Of a stretch of 64,000 nt of DNA, positions 17,402-30,880 are shown piece after piece. The position numbers and the translations under genes were made by a program. Under the pieces are notes generated by a model that was not told the DNA's origin, did not search any database, and saw only the letters and a list, made by a program, of their open reading frames with translations. Source of the DNA: Xanthomonas sp. NCPPB 1128 (lineage in GTDB: Bacteria > Pseudomonadota > Gammaproteobacteria > Xanthomonadales > Xanthomonadaceae); the NCBI RefSeq assembly GCF_001043115.1, contig NZ_LFME01000002.1:1-64000 (forward strand), written 5' to 3'. Positions within the stretch are counted from its first letter, which is position 1. Each line of letters begins with the position of its first letter.

Positions 17402-18745
17402 TTACTCCAGGTCCTGGTTGCTCAGCCCGCGCTCGACCGGGTACACGGTCGGCGGCGGGGTGGTGGAGCGCATCAGCTTCAGCGAGGTCTTGCTCTGCTC
17501 GCACAGGTTGCCGCCACTGACGAACACGCCGTCCTGGGTGCACTTCCAGTCGTAGAAGTTGGCGATGCCGCCGGCCAGCTGCAGGCTGTAGTCGGTGCTC
17601 TTGGCCGCCGCGTCGAAGGGTTGCCCGGCCGGGATGTTCTGGAACCAGCGCATCCATTCCTTGGAGCCGACCGGCGGCACCTTGTCCGGTGCCTGGAAGG
17701 TCGGGTTCATCGGCGAGAGTTGTGGCGATTCGGCGGTCATGTGGCAGCTCATGCAGGAGCTGATGGGGTTGTCCACCGGGCCGTTGAGGCGGCCGTTCCA
17801 GCCCAGGTGGGTCGGCGGCAGTTCCGGCCTGGCGTTGATCGCCGACTGCAGGATGCGCGGATTGATCCGGGTCTGGGTCGGCTGCTTGTTGGTGTAGTCG
17901 TCGCCGCTGTTCTGCGGATCGTTGCCCCACATCACGCCCACCGGCACCAGGTTCTGCCAGCCGGGCTTGCCGCTGACCGCGCCGTTGTACTGGAAAGTGC
18001 CGAAGATCCAGCCGGTGCCGGGCACGCGGCTGTCGCGCACGGCGAAATCCATCTGGATCAGGGCCACTTTCTTGAACGAGCGGTCGGCGGACTTGAAGCT
18101 GTTGGTGACCCAGGCGTTCCACAGCACCGGGTTCTGCAGGAACGGCACCTGGCTCAGGTCCACGTCGGCGAACAGCGCCTTGCACACCACGGTGCCGTCG
18201 CGGAAGGTGTTGGGCTTGGTGGTGAAGCTCGGGTCCGGGTTCTGCGGATCCTTCCACACCTGGCCGAAGGTGTAGGCGCCGACATCGTTGTAGATGCCCA
18301 CCGCGAAGGTCTGGCCGGTGGTGAGCTGGGTCGGCGCCAATTGCTTGACCTGGATCTGCGCCTCCTTGGTCAGCCCATGCACGCCCTCGCGCCCGAGCGG
18401 GCCGTAGTGCTGCCAAGGCGCGTGGTACCAGCGCCGTACCTTGTTGTTCTGCACGTACCAGTCGCTTTCGACGTTGCCTTCCAGGCAGTAGGCCTTCACC
18501 GCGTCGGCGTAGCCACGCCAGGCCTCGAAGTTGTTGCTCAGCGGCTTGGGCAGCTGCTGGAAGAAGGCCGGCAATGGGCCGCTCGGCGGCTGTTGCGGAT
18601 AGTCCTGGCTGAGCTGGAACAGCGGCCCCTTGTAGGTGGAGGGCGGCGCGTAGCCGAAATCCGGAAACCGTCCGGCGGAGGCGGCGCCGCTGGCAAGGGT
18701 CAGCACGGTGGCGATGGCGAGAATGCGCGGATGGGGCAGTTGCAT
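17402..18745 (-). CDS. Exported monoheme c-type cytochrome-like protein, 447 aa
   Basis: Signal peptide (1-24, ending ASA) then about 420 residues with a single haem c motif CMSCH (331-335). The start is secured by GGAGGT 5 nt before ATG 18745. The long region before the haem is rich in Trp, Tyr and Pro and has no domain I recognise (YKGPLFQLSQDYPQQPPSG; MWGNDPQNSGDDYTNKQPTQ). The C-terminal third after the haem has three more cysteines, perhaps disulphides. It is a lone gene: no partner oxidase or dehydrogenase is adjacent. Likely periplasmic electron transfer or a cytochrome-linked enzyme, but the substrate is unknown. Confidence 0.75.
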   Translation of the reverse strand: MQLPHPRILAIATVLTLASGAASAGRFPDFGYAPPSTYKGPLFQLSQDYPQQPPSGPLPAFFQQLPKPLSNNFEAWRGYADAVKAYCLEGNVESDWYVQNNKVRRWYHAPWQHYGPLGREGVHGLTKEAQIQVKQLAPTQLTTGQTFAVGIYNDVGAYTFGQVWKDPQNPDPSFTTKPNTFRDGTVVCKALFADVDLSQVPFLQNPVLWNAWVTNSFKSADRSFKKVALIQMDFAVRDSRVPGTGWIFGTFQYNGAVSGKPGWQNLVPVGVMWGNDPQNSGDDYTNKQPTQTRINPRILQSAINARPELPPTHLGWNGRLNGPVDNPISSCMSCHMTAESPQLSPMNPTFQAPDKVPPVGSKEWMRWFQNIPAGQPFDAAAKSTDYSLQLAGGIANFYDWKCTQDGVFVSGGNLCEQSKTSLKLMRSTTPPPTVYPVERGLSNQDLE

Positions 18746-19479
18746 GGTGGACCTCCGGTCGTGTGCGTCGATGCGTGCGGGCGATGCCGCGTCCTGTGTC
18801 CGGACATCCCCTGGCCCCGGACCGGCCGCACGCCCGCGCTGCTGCGCGGCCGCGATGAAGGACTCCCGCCGTGCCGCAGGCACGCGCGCGCATCCGGCTG
18901 CGCGCGCAGACGAAGCGGGAGACGCGTTGGGAGGTGGCAGCGTCCACCGCCGCCGCGCAGGGGCGACGGCGACGTTATGGAAGCGGCAATGCGGTGGAAC
19001 CGGCCTAGCGGACCGAAGACATGTCCATGTCGCTCTCCTGACCCCGTGTGGAAGGCAACTGCGCTGAAGGATTCTGTTGCGTCGAGCGTGGGGGAAACGC
19101 GCGGACCCGGCAGGCAGCATCGGGGGACGAATGCTGCGGGGGGCGGCGCCATGCGGCGGCCGCGATGCCGGGTTGCGCGTCGATGGCCGGTACCGCGCGG
19201 TGTGCGGGCATCGGTGTACTCGACGCTTCGGACTCTAGCGAGCGCCGCGCAGCCGGTGGTAGACAGTTGTCGCCGCCCGCGCTGCGGCAGCGAACGGCTT
19301 GCGGGCCGTTCCGACGCGCCGACCGCGCCTGCCGCGTGGCCGCCCAGCGCGGACGGCCCGGCCGTGGCATGCTGCGTGCGGGGCCGTGCGTGGCGGGAGT
19401 GGGCAGGCACGGTGGGGGCGATGGACGCACCGGGTACGGCGGCGTCCATCGCGGCGATGCACTTTCTTGCGGTGACGCC
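18746..19479. other. 734-bp gap with a possible 7-codon leader ORF
   Basis: No convincing protein gene. On the minus strand, ATG 19028 to TAG 19005 encodes MDMSSVR and is preceded by AGGAG at ideal 6-nt spacing, about 260 nt upstream of the cytochrome gene at 18745. It could be a leader peptide or chance. The longer open frames here are Arg/Pro/Ala-rich shadows of high GC. Confidence 0.3.
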
Positions 19480-20043
19480 ATGCGCACGCACGGGACCTTG
19501 ATTCAGTGGAACGAGGAGCGCGGTTGCGGCCGGGTGCGCCTGGCGCATCGCGAGACCGAAGCCGAGGTGCAACGCGCGGCGTTTCCCGCAGACGGCGTGC
19601 CGCCGCAGGTGGGCGAACTGATCTCCTTCGATCTGGAGCACGACGCGCAGGGACGGCCGCGTGCCTTGCGGGTGATGCGGCCTGGCCGCGCACCGGCAGT
19701 GTCGACGCGCGCGGAGGCCGCGCCGCGCGCACGTCGCGGCCGCTGGCTCGGCGTGCTGATGCTGCTGGTGGTGCTCGGGGGCGCGGCCTATGCGGCACTG
19801 CACTTCGTGGCGGCACCGCAAGTGACCACCACAATGCCAGCGGCGCCCGCTTCGCCAGCCGCAATGGCGCGCGCCCCGTCCGCGACGGCACCCGCGTTCC
19901 ACTGCGACGGCCGCACGCACTGCGCGCAGATGACCTCGTGCGACGAAGCGGTGTATTTCCTGCAGCACTGCCCGGGCGTGGAGATGGACGGCAACCACGA
20001 TGGCGTGCCGTGCGAGCGGCAGTGGTGCCGCAGCGGGCGTTGA
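19480..20043 (+). CDS. Cold-shock-like domain + membrane helix + excalibur domain protein
   Basis: 187 residues. The N-terminal 65 residues follow the cold-shock/OB fold (GTLIQWNEERG, VGELISFDLEHDAQGRPRALRV), but the RNP1 site normally GFGFI reads GCGRVRL, so aromatic nucleic-acid contacts are missing. A transmembrane helix follows (about 87-108: WLGVLMLLVVLGGAAYAAL). A C-terminal excalibur calcium-binding motif closes the protein: SCDEAVYFLQHC, then PGVEMDGNHDGVPCE. This combination occurs in a family found in Xanthomonadaceae. The cold-shock domain would be cytoplasmic and excalibur periplasmic. Upstream in-frame codons exist but lack domain content. Confidence 0.78.
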   Translation: MRTHGTLIQWNEERGCGRVRLAHRETEAEVQRAAFPADGVPPQVGELISFDLEHDAQGRPRALRVMRPGRAPAVSTRAEAAPRARRGRWLGVLMLLVVLGGAAYAALHFVAAPQVTTTMPAAPASPAAMARAPSATAPAFHCDGRTHCAQMTSCDEAVYFLQHCPGVEMDGNHDGVPCERQWCRSGR

Positions 20044-20130
20044 GCACCTACCGCCGAGTGCGTTGCGCATGGTCTTGACCAAGCCGTGATCCGCCTTCGC
20101 CTACGGTCACCGATTGCCTGCAGGTGACGC

Positions 20131-20511
20131 ATGACCGAACCACGCCTTCCCCCCGCCAAGACCCGCGCACTGTCCCTGGGCCTTTTCGTCTTCGTCGCGA
20201 TCTTCGCCGCCATCGTCTGGTCGCTGCTGCGCCCGTACGGCTCGGTGTACTTCTTCCCGGTGCATTTCCTGGTCGGGCTGGGCCTGCCGTTCCTGTGCTA
20301 TGCGCTGGGCGCCAACCGCGCCGCGTTCCTGGCCGGGCTTGGGCTGACCGCCGTCGTGCTGGTGCTGTTCAACCTGTGGGGCGACCAAGTCGGCGGCATC
20401 GGCCCGCGGGTGTTCGACTGGGCGCACGCCGTGGCCGGGATGCTGGGCATGCTGCTGGCCTACGGCGTGTTCCGGCTGTCCACGCGTGTGCGCCAGCGCC
20501 ACGCGCGCTGA
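20131..20511 (+). CDS. Small integral membrane protein, 126 aa
   Basis: Not assigned to a family. Four hydrophobic helices are visible (about 14-33, 40-57, 62-80 and 95-115) and the tail is basic (RLSTRVRQRHAR). It converges on the DUF6065-like gene with a 7-bp gap. Codon use is like that of its neighbours. No catalytic motif is seen. Confidence 0.65.
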   Translation: MTEPRLPPAKTRALSLGLFVFVAIFAAIVWSLLRPYGSVYFFPVHFLVGLGLPFLCYALGANRAAFLAGLGLTAVVLVLFNLWGDQVGGIGPRVFDWAHAVAGMLGMLLAYGVFRLSTRVRQRHAR

Positions 20512-20518
20512 GCCGCGC

Positions 20519-21259
20519 TCACTCCGTGTCGTCGCTGCGGGTGAACGGCGCCAAGCGCAGTTTGACCCGGTGCTCCACGCCGGCCGGACATTGCCCTGGT
20601 GCCGGTCCGCGGAAGTAGCTGCGCTGCCAGCCTTCGCGGCTGGCGTCGGAATCGGGCTGCTCCAGATCGTGCAGGAACTGCCCGCGGCTGCGCATCCATG
20701 CCTGGTGTTCGTGCTCCAGCTCGGGCGTCTGCGACAGCGGCTGCCAGCGCGGCTCGGTCTCGGCCAGCACCCGTCGCTGCACCGGGAAGAAGTGGCAGAA
20801 CGGCTCGCCGGCCTCGAACCGCACCCGGCCGGGCCGGGTGAACTGCCAGTTCATGGTGAAGGTGTACGGGCTCCAGTCGGTCTCGATCAGCCCGGTCAGC
20901 CCGGCGATGCCGTCCTTGGGCCGATTCACCGGCGCGGTGACGTACAGGTCCACGCCGGCCTCGGTGCGGAACAGGCAGGGCACGTGGAAGGTCAGCACGC
21001 CGTAGCCGAAGTGGCTGACCGCCGGTGCGTGCGTGCCCGGCGCCGGCTGCACGCGCAGGTCGTCGAGCGCGTTGCCGCCGTTCCACTCGGCCTCGAACGC
21101 GGTCTGGCACAGCAGCTCCCAGCCGTGCGCATTGGCGATGTCCAGCGGCAGGCAGCGGTAGGCGTAGCGCTCGGCGGTCCGGTCCATCCACGGCCGCTCG
21201 CGCGGCGCCGGGCGCACGTCGAGGGTGTGGCCGTCGAGAACATGGGCGGTGAGTTTCAT
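20519..21259 (-). CDS. DUF6065-like protein, 246 aa
   Basis: Soluble protein beginning MKLTAHVLDGHTLDVRPAP with the block YRCLPLDIANAHGWELLC, which I recognise as DUF6065-like. Other conserved-looking parts are GYGVLTFHVPCLFRTEAGVD and WQFTRPGRVRFEAGEPFCHF. Function is unknown in the family; it may be linked to small-molecule biosynthesis elsewhere, but nothing here supports that. It lies 79 bp downstream of liuD on the same strand and may be read through from it. Confidence 0.65.
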   Translation of the reverse strand: MKLTAHVLDGHTLDVRPAPRERPWMDRTAERYAYRCLPLDIANAHGWELLCQTAFEAEWNGGNALDDLRVQPAPGTHAPAVSHFGYGVLTFHVPCLFRTEAGVDLYVTAPVNRPKDGIAGLTGLIETDWSPYTFTMNWQFTRPGRVRFEAGEPFCHFFPVQRRVLAETEPRWQPLSQTPELEHEHQAWMRSRGQFLHDLEQPDSDASREGWQRSYFRGPAPGQCPAGVEHRVKLRLAPFTRSDDTE

Positions 21260-21338
21260 GGCACAGGCAGGGCGATGGACCAGCGCCGAGTGTGACGCCT
21301 CGCCGCGGCCTTGGCGACCGCGGCGCCGTGCGCGATGC

Positions 21339-23348
<2,010 letters not shown>

Positions 23349-23490
23349 GGTCGGGTGCCTGGAGAAGGTTAGAGGTGTCGCGCTTGCGGTGCGCAGGCAT
23401 GCGCAAGAGTTGCGTTGGAGGTGTTCAGCCAGAGCAGCTTCAGTGGTTGAAGTTGCTCTTGCCGTGCTTTGGCTTTGGCTGTTGCTCCGG

Positions 23491-24110
23491 CTTTTGATTT
23501 ACCGGGTTCCCTTCCGAAGCGGCGGCCAGCACGGGGAAAAACCCCGAAGGGGCGGCGCACATGGACGTGCGCCGTCCGCGGCAGGGGCAGGATGCCCCTT
23601 CCGCGGATCCCCGGGCTGGACGCGGACCCGGAGCGCGCAGCGCGGAGGGCGCGAGGCAGGGCGCGCTTTCTTTTGGTTACCTTTTCTTTGCGCGAGCAAA
23701 GAAAAGTAACTCGCCCGAAAGGGCGAAAGCCTTTGCTTTCGCTTGATACATGAGTTTCGGACGAGAAGAACCGTAGGAGCGGCTTCAGCCGCGGCACACA
23801 TGATCGGTGGTGCCTGTCGCGGCTGAAGCCGCTCCTACGATTCAGCGGCCGCCGCCGTGGCAGCAAGTGCAAGAGCAAAGCTTTCGCCTGGCGGCGAGTC
23901 ACTTTTCTTTGCTTGTGCAAAGAAAAGTAACCAAAAGAAAGCACACCCCGCGGCGCGCCCTCCGCGCTACGCGCTCCGGGTTCGCAGCCACGTCGGGGAT
24001 TCGCGGAAGGGGCATCCTGCCCCTGCCGCGAACGGCGCACATCCATGTGCGCCGCCCTTCGGGTTTTTCCCCGCCGTGGCTGCCGCGCCGAGGGGACCCG
24101 GTAAGTCAAA
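23491..24110. repeat. Long composite inverted-repeat element I (two arms around a hairpin)
   Basis: 620-bp near-palindrome. The left arm (23491-23744) and the right arm (about 23871-24110) are reverse complements around a central paired palindrome GTAGGAGC...GCTCCTAC (23773-23838). Each arm carries nested hairpins: GCAAAGAAAAGT with its complement; TCCGCGG/GGGGCA stems (23575-23607 left, TTCGCGG version 24000-24032 right); CGGCGCAC/GTGCGCCG (23553-23574); and CCCCTTCGGGG followed by T5, a terminator-like end pointing outward. Outer ends read CTTTTGA.TTACCGGG and CCCGGTAAGTCAAA. Open frames inside are low-complexity products of the repeat. It sits between liuB and liuD. Confidence 0.88.
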
Positions 24111-24240
24111 GGCAGAGCAAGAGCAAAAGCCGGAGCAAAAGCAAAAGCGGGAGCAAAAGCCGAAGCAAAAGCAAAAGCTGGAGCAAAAGCGAAGGCCGTC
24201 GCCGCGACCGCGACCGCGGCCGCGGCCGCGCAACCGATCG
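24111..24240. repeat. GCAAAAGC low-complexity tract
   Basis: Adjoining element I on its right is a run of GAGCAAAAGC, GCAAAAGC and AGCAAAAGC units (24118-24190), then a GC run CCGCGACCGCGACCGCGG. A degenerate counterpart on the other strand (CTTTGGCTTTGGCTGTTGC) lies left of the element at 23466-23490. Similar short-unit tracts flank element II (AGAGCCAAAGC, 31517-31600). Probably slippage-prone flank sequence associated with this element class. Confidence 0.6.
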
Positions 24241-24348
24241 TGAAGTCCACGGCCGGACACACTGCCGCCGACACCGCCAGCGACCACCTGCGTGGCCACC
24301 GCCGATGCCGGCGCGCACGCGCCTGCCACCGCGAGCGCATCCGCCTCC

Positions 24349-25959
<1,611 letters not shown>

Positions 25960-25998
25960 GGCTAGGCCGTGGAAAGAAGGAAAGGGCAGGCGGCTGAT

Positions 25999-26062
25999 GT
26001 GGGAGGGGCTTCAGCCCCGACGCCGTTCGACGAGATCGCGTCGGGGCTGAAGCCCCTCCCAC
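25999..26062. repeat. Paired GTGGGAGGGG palindrome between liuA and liuB
   Basis: GTGGGAGGGGCTTCAGCCCC and its reverse complement (ending GAAGCCCCTCCCAC) face each other across about 18 bp, forming a hairpin of roughly 23 bp. It occupies almost the whole liuA-liuB spacer and could stabilise the upstream message or modulate operon polarity (inference from REP biology). Confidence 0.75.
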
Positions 26063-26068
26063 ATGGCA

Positions 26069-27232
26069 TCACTTGGTCCGCTCGAACAGCTCGCGGCCGA
26101 TCAGCATGCGGCGGATCTCCGAGGTGCCCGCGCCGATCTCGTAGAGCTTGGCGTCGCGCCACAACCGCCCGGTCGGATAGTCGTTGATGTAGCCGTTGCC
26201 GCCCAGCACCTGGATCGCCTGGCCGGTCAGCCACGTCGCCTTCTCGGCGGCGTAGAGGATCGCGCCGGCGGCGTCCTGGCGGGTGGTGCGGCCGGCGTCG
26301 CAGGCGCGCGCCACCGCGTACACATAGGCGCGGCAGGCGTTGAGGCCTACGTACATGTCGGCCAGCTTGCCCTGCATCAGCTGGAAGCTGCCGATCGGTT
26401 CACCGAACTGGCGGCGCTCGTGCACGTAGGGCAGCACCACGTCCAGCGCCGCGGCCATCAGCCCCAGCGGTCCGCCGGACAGCACCACGCGCTCGTAGTC
26501 CAGGCCGGACATCAGCACGCGCACGCCGCCGCCGACGGCGCCGAGCACGTTCTCCGCCGGCACTTCGCAATCCTGGAACACCAGTTCGCAGGTGTTGGAG
26601 CCGCGCATGCCGAGCTTGTCCAGCTTCTGCGCGGTGCTGAAGCCGGGCATGCCCTTCTCGACCACGAACGCGGTGATGCCGCGGGCGCCGCCGCTCGGGT
26701 CGGTCTTGGCGTAGACCACCAGCACATCGGCGTCGGGGCCGTTGGTGATCCACATCTTGTTGCCGTTGAGCACGTAACGGTCGCCGCGGGCCTCGGCGCG
26801 CAGCTTCATCGACACCACGTCCGAGCCGGCGCCCGGCTCGCTCATCGCCAGCGCGCCGACGTGCTCGCCGCTGCACAGCTTAGGCAGGTAGCGCGCCTTC
26901 TGCGCCGGGCTGGCGTTCTTGCGCAACTGGTTCACGCACAGATTCGAATGCGCGCCGTAGGACAGGCCGATCGCGCCGCAGGCGCGCGAGATCTCCTCCA
27001 TCGCCACCACGTGGGCCAGGTAGCCCATCGCGCTGCCGCCGTATTCCTCCTCGACGGTGAGGCCGAGCAGGCCCTGTTCGCCGAGCTTGCGCCATAGCGG
27101 CGCCGGAAAGGCGTTGTCGCGGTCGGCCTGCTCGGCCAGCGGCGCGATCTCGCGCGCGGCGAAGGCGGCGACGCTGTCGCGCAGCAGGTCGACCTCCTCG
27201 CCCAACTCGAAATTCAACGACGGCATCAGCAT
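26069..27232 (-). CDS. liuA: Isovaleryl-CoA dehydrogenase
   Basis: 387-residue acyl-CoA dehydrogenase converting isovaleryl-CoA to 3-methylcrotonyl-CoA with FAD. Signatures are [33 protein letters not shown] and [19 protein letters not shown], with [13 protein letters not shown] carrying the helix-G Glu position typical of isovaleryl-CoA dehydrogenases. Start ATG 27232 is 8 nt after GGAG; the next Met, two codons later, is poorly spaced. First gene of the liu cluster, divergent from a TetR gene. Confidence 0.94.
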   Translation of the reverse strand: MLMPSLNFELGEEVDLLRDSVAAFAAREIAPLAEQADRDNAFPAPLWRKLGEQGLLGLTVEEEYGGSAMGYLAHVVAMEEISRACGAIGLSYGAHSNLCVNQLRKNASPAQKARYLPKLCSGEHVGALAMSEPGAGSDVVSMKLRAEARGDRYVLNGNKMWITNGPDADVLVVYAKTDPSGGARGITAFVVEKGMPGFSTAQKLDKLGMRGSNTCELVFQDCEVPAENVLGAVGGGVRVLMSGLDYERVVLSGGPLGLMAAALDVVLPYVHERRQFGEPIGSFQLMQGKLADMYVGLNACRAYVYAVARACDAGRTTRQDAAGAILYAAEKATWLTGQAIQVLGGNGYINDYPTGRLWRDAKLYEIGAGTSEIRRMLIGRELFERTK

Positions 27233-27334
27233 GGCGGCAACTCCGGGAATGGCGGGTGGCCGGCGGCGCCTAGAATCGGACCCGCGCCGGGCAAGAGCGC
27301 CCAGCGTAGCCGGGAACGGCAAAGAAGTGAACAG

Positions 27335-27353
27335 AAATTCATTAATTGAACTT
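27335..27353. promoter_or_regulatory. Candidate TetR operator in liuA/tetR divergent region
   Basis: An imperfect AT-rich palindrome with TTCA/TGAA arms (core TTCATTAATTGAA, 5 of 6 pairs matched, extended by AA/TT outward) lies 12 bp before the TetR start and about 100 bp before liuA. It is the only strongly AT-rich patch in this GC-rich gap. Inferred autoregulatory and liu operator. Confidence 0.45.
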
Positions 27354-27364
27354 AGAATCACGCC

Positions 27365-27973
27365 ATGGCCTACAAACGCTCCGCCCTGATGGAAGAACGC
27401 CTCGCCGGCAATCGCCAGCGGATCCTGCTGGCGGCGCGCCGGCTGATCGCTGCCGACGGCTTCCGTGGCGCCCCGGTGACCGCGGTGGCGGCCGAGGCCG
27501 GGGTCTCCACCGGGCTGATCTACCGGCATTTCCCGTCCAAGGCCGAACTGTTCGTGGAAGTGCTGACCGCGGCGGTGGAGCACGAGTTGACCATCTTGCG
27601 CGCCATCGCCGCAGCGCCTGCGCCGGCGGCGCAGCGCCTGCGCGACGCCATCGCCTCGTTCGTGCGCCGCGCCTTGGCCGGCCCCGGGCTGGCCTATGCC
27701 TTCATCGCCGAGCCGGTGGAGCCTGAGGTGGACGCCGAGCGCATCCGCTGCCGGCGCCTGCTCGGCGACGTGTTCAAGGGCATCCTCGCCGACGGCGTGG
27801 CCGCGGGCGAGTTCCCCGCGCAGGACCTGGAGGCGGCCGCGGCGTGCCTGGTCGGCGCCTACACCGAGGCCTTGGTCGGCCCGACCGCGCCCAGCCGCGA
27901 TGGCCCGCGCGACAGCGAGCGCCTGGTCGAGGCCGTGTGCGGGTTCTGCCTTCGCGCGGTGGGCAGCGGCTGA
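27365..27973 (+). CDS. TetR-family transcriptional regulator (probable liu regulator)
   Basis: 202 residues. The N-terminal HTH (about 18-64) contains [40 protein letters not shown] and KAELF. The helical ligand-binding domain shows a C-terminal region similar to other acyl-CoA-responsive TetR proteins. Divergently transcribed from liuA with a 132-bp shared promoter region. It probably senses a leucine-catabolic acyl-CoA and represses liuABD. Pseudomonas uses a MerR-type LiuR instead, so a TetR here is a different control arrangement. Confidence 0.85.
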   Translation: MAYKRSALMEERLAGNRQRILLAARRLIAADGFRGAPVTAVAAEAGVSTGLIYRHFPSKAELFVEVLTAAVEHELTILRAIAAAPAPAAQRLRDAIASFVRRALAGPGLAYAFIAEPVEPEVDAERIRCRRLLGDVFKGILADGVAAGEFPAQDLEAAAACLVGAYTEALVGPTAPSRDGPRDSERLVEAVCGFCLRAVGSG

Positions 27974-28050
27974 GCGCGATCGACCGCGCCGCCTGCGCCA
28001 AACTGCTGCGATGCAGCACGCATCGCCTGCGATTCCGTGCCATCCCGGCG

Positions 28051-28079
28051 TGCCGCGGGGCGCAAACGCTGGCTATACT
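28051..28079 (+). promoter_or_regulatory. Candidate promoter of the cytochrome c5 gene
   Basis: A good -10 element TATACT (28074-28079) with a weak -35 TGCCGC (28051-28056) at 17-bp spacing. Transcription would start near 28086, giving an approximately 40-nt leader that includes AAGGGG 6 nt before the GTG start. Confidence 0.45.
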
Positions 28080-28127
28080 CGGTCGCGTAGCGGTGGTCCG
28101 GATTACCACGTGCCAAAGGGGTGTGAT

Positions 28128-28646
28128 GTGCGGAATTACGACCTCGAATTTCTCAAGCGCTTCTCGATGGTGATCGGCCTGCTGGTGCTGATCACCATCG
28201 GCCTGATCGTGTTCGCGCATTACCTGCAGCGGGCCATCCCGCCGGAGGTGTCGCCGATCGCGCAAAAGCGCACCGAGGAACGCATCGCGCCGGTGGGCGC
28301 GGTCTACGCCGGCAGCACCGGCGCCGCGGCGCAGGCCGCCGCGCAGGCGGCGGCGCTGGCCAAGGCCTCGGCGCAGGCGGCCTACGGCGGCACCACCGAC
28401 GGCAAGACCATCTTCAACAACCTGTGCACCGCCTGCCATACCACCGGCGTGGGCAAGGCGCCGACGCTGGACCATGCGCACTGGGACAAGCGCATCGCGC
28501 AGGGCAAGGACACGCTCTACAAGCACGCCATCGAGGGCTATACCGGTCCCGACGGCGGCATCATGCCGCCCAAGGGCGGCAATCCCGGGCTGACCGAGGA
28601 GCAGATCCACGCCACCGTGGACTGGATGCTGGCCAACCTGAAGTAA
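28128..28646 (+). CDS. Membrane-anchored cytochrome c5-like protein
   Basis: 172 residues. GTG start is chosen because AAGGGG lies 6 nt upstream and the in-frame product MRNYDLEFLKRFS leads straight into a membrane anchor (12-32). An Ala/Gln-rich linker (61-86) follows, then a class I cytochrome c domain with CTACH at 100-104 and the axial Met146 in GGIMPPKGG. Resembles c5-type cytochromes that feed terminal oxidases. An overlapping ATG 2 nt upstream is out of frame. A strong hairpin follows the gene. Confidence 0.9.
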   Translation: MRNYDLEFLKRFSMVIGLLVLITIGLIVFAHYLQRAIPPEVSPIAQKRTEERIAPVGAVYAGSTGAAAQAAAQAAALAKASAQAAYGGTTDGKTIFNNLCTACHTTGVGKAPTLDHAHWDKRIAQGKDTLYKHAIEGYTGPDGGIMPPKGGNPGLTEEQIHATVDWMLANLK

Positions 28647-28669
28647 CCTTGCGCCTCCCGCACGCCCTT

Positions 28670-28689
28670 GCGCCGCCTTCGGGCGGCGC
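28670..28689 (+). terminator. Intrinsic-terminator-like hairpin after cytochrome c5
   Basis: GCGCCGCC-TTCG-GGCGGCGC: an 8-bp GC stem capped by a UUCG-type tetraloop, 23 bp after the stop codon, followed by AGTCGTTTCC. A modest T content rather than a full T-run. Confidence 0.6.
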
Positions 28690-28739
28690 AGTCGTTTCCG
28701 CGCCCGTCGCGTGCCGGCGCAAACAAGGAGAGTGATCAC

Positions 28740-30527
<1,788 letters not shown>

Positions 30528-30554
30528 GGCCGGGAATCGGGAATGGGGATTCGG
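30528..30554. repeat. GGGAATC-family repeat
   Basis: CCGGGAATCGGGAATGGGGA followed by TTCGG, directly after the nuclease stop. The same heptamer family appears at 33484, 46741, 46868, 62858 and 63010, almost always at the edge of a gene. From here to element II (30881) I see no gene. Confidence 0.6.
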
Positions 30555-30880
30555 AAAAGCCGATCGCCGGCCTCCTTTCCCCGTCCTCGCTGTGCGGGAC
30601 ATTCCTGTTGGATGCTCAGGCCCTTCGCGAGGCACATGACCGCCTGCCGTGAGTAAGGTGTGCTGCGTTTCAGGTCGGTCGTGGCGAGCGTCCGGTCTTC
30701 CGCTTCACTGCCATCGCTTGAACGTTGCTTCTTTCCATCGTGCGCTGGCCGCCCTGTGTGTCGTGGTGCTGACCGAAGCTGTGAAATGTGGGTGCTCTCG
30801 CTCGCTAAGAAAGGCCACATCATTGACTCTTGCTGTTGCTTTGGTACTTGCCGTTGTTTCTGCTGTTGCCGTTGCTTTGG

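Noticed and set aside
24118-24190. GCAAAAGC units as a possible replication or attachment site
   Set aside because: Irregular units without integrase, tRNA or replication genes; better explained as slippage sequence flanking the repeat element.
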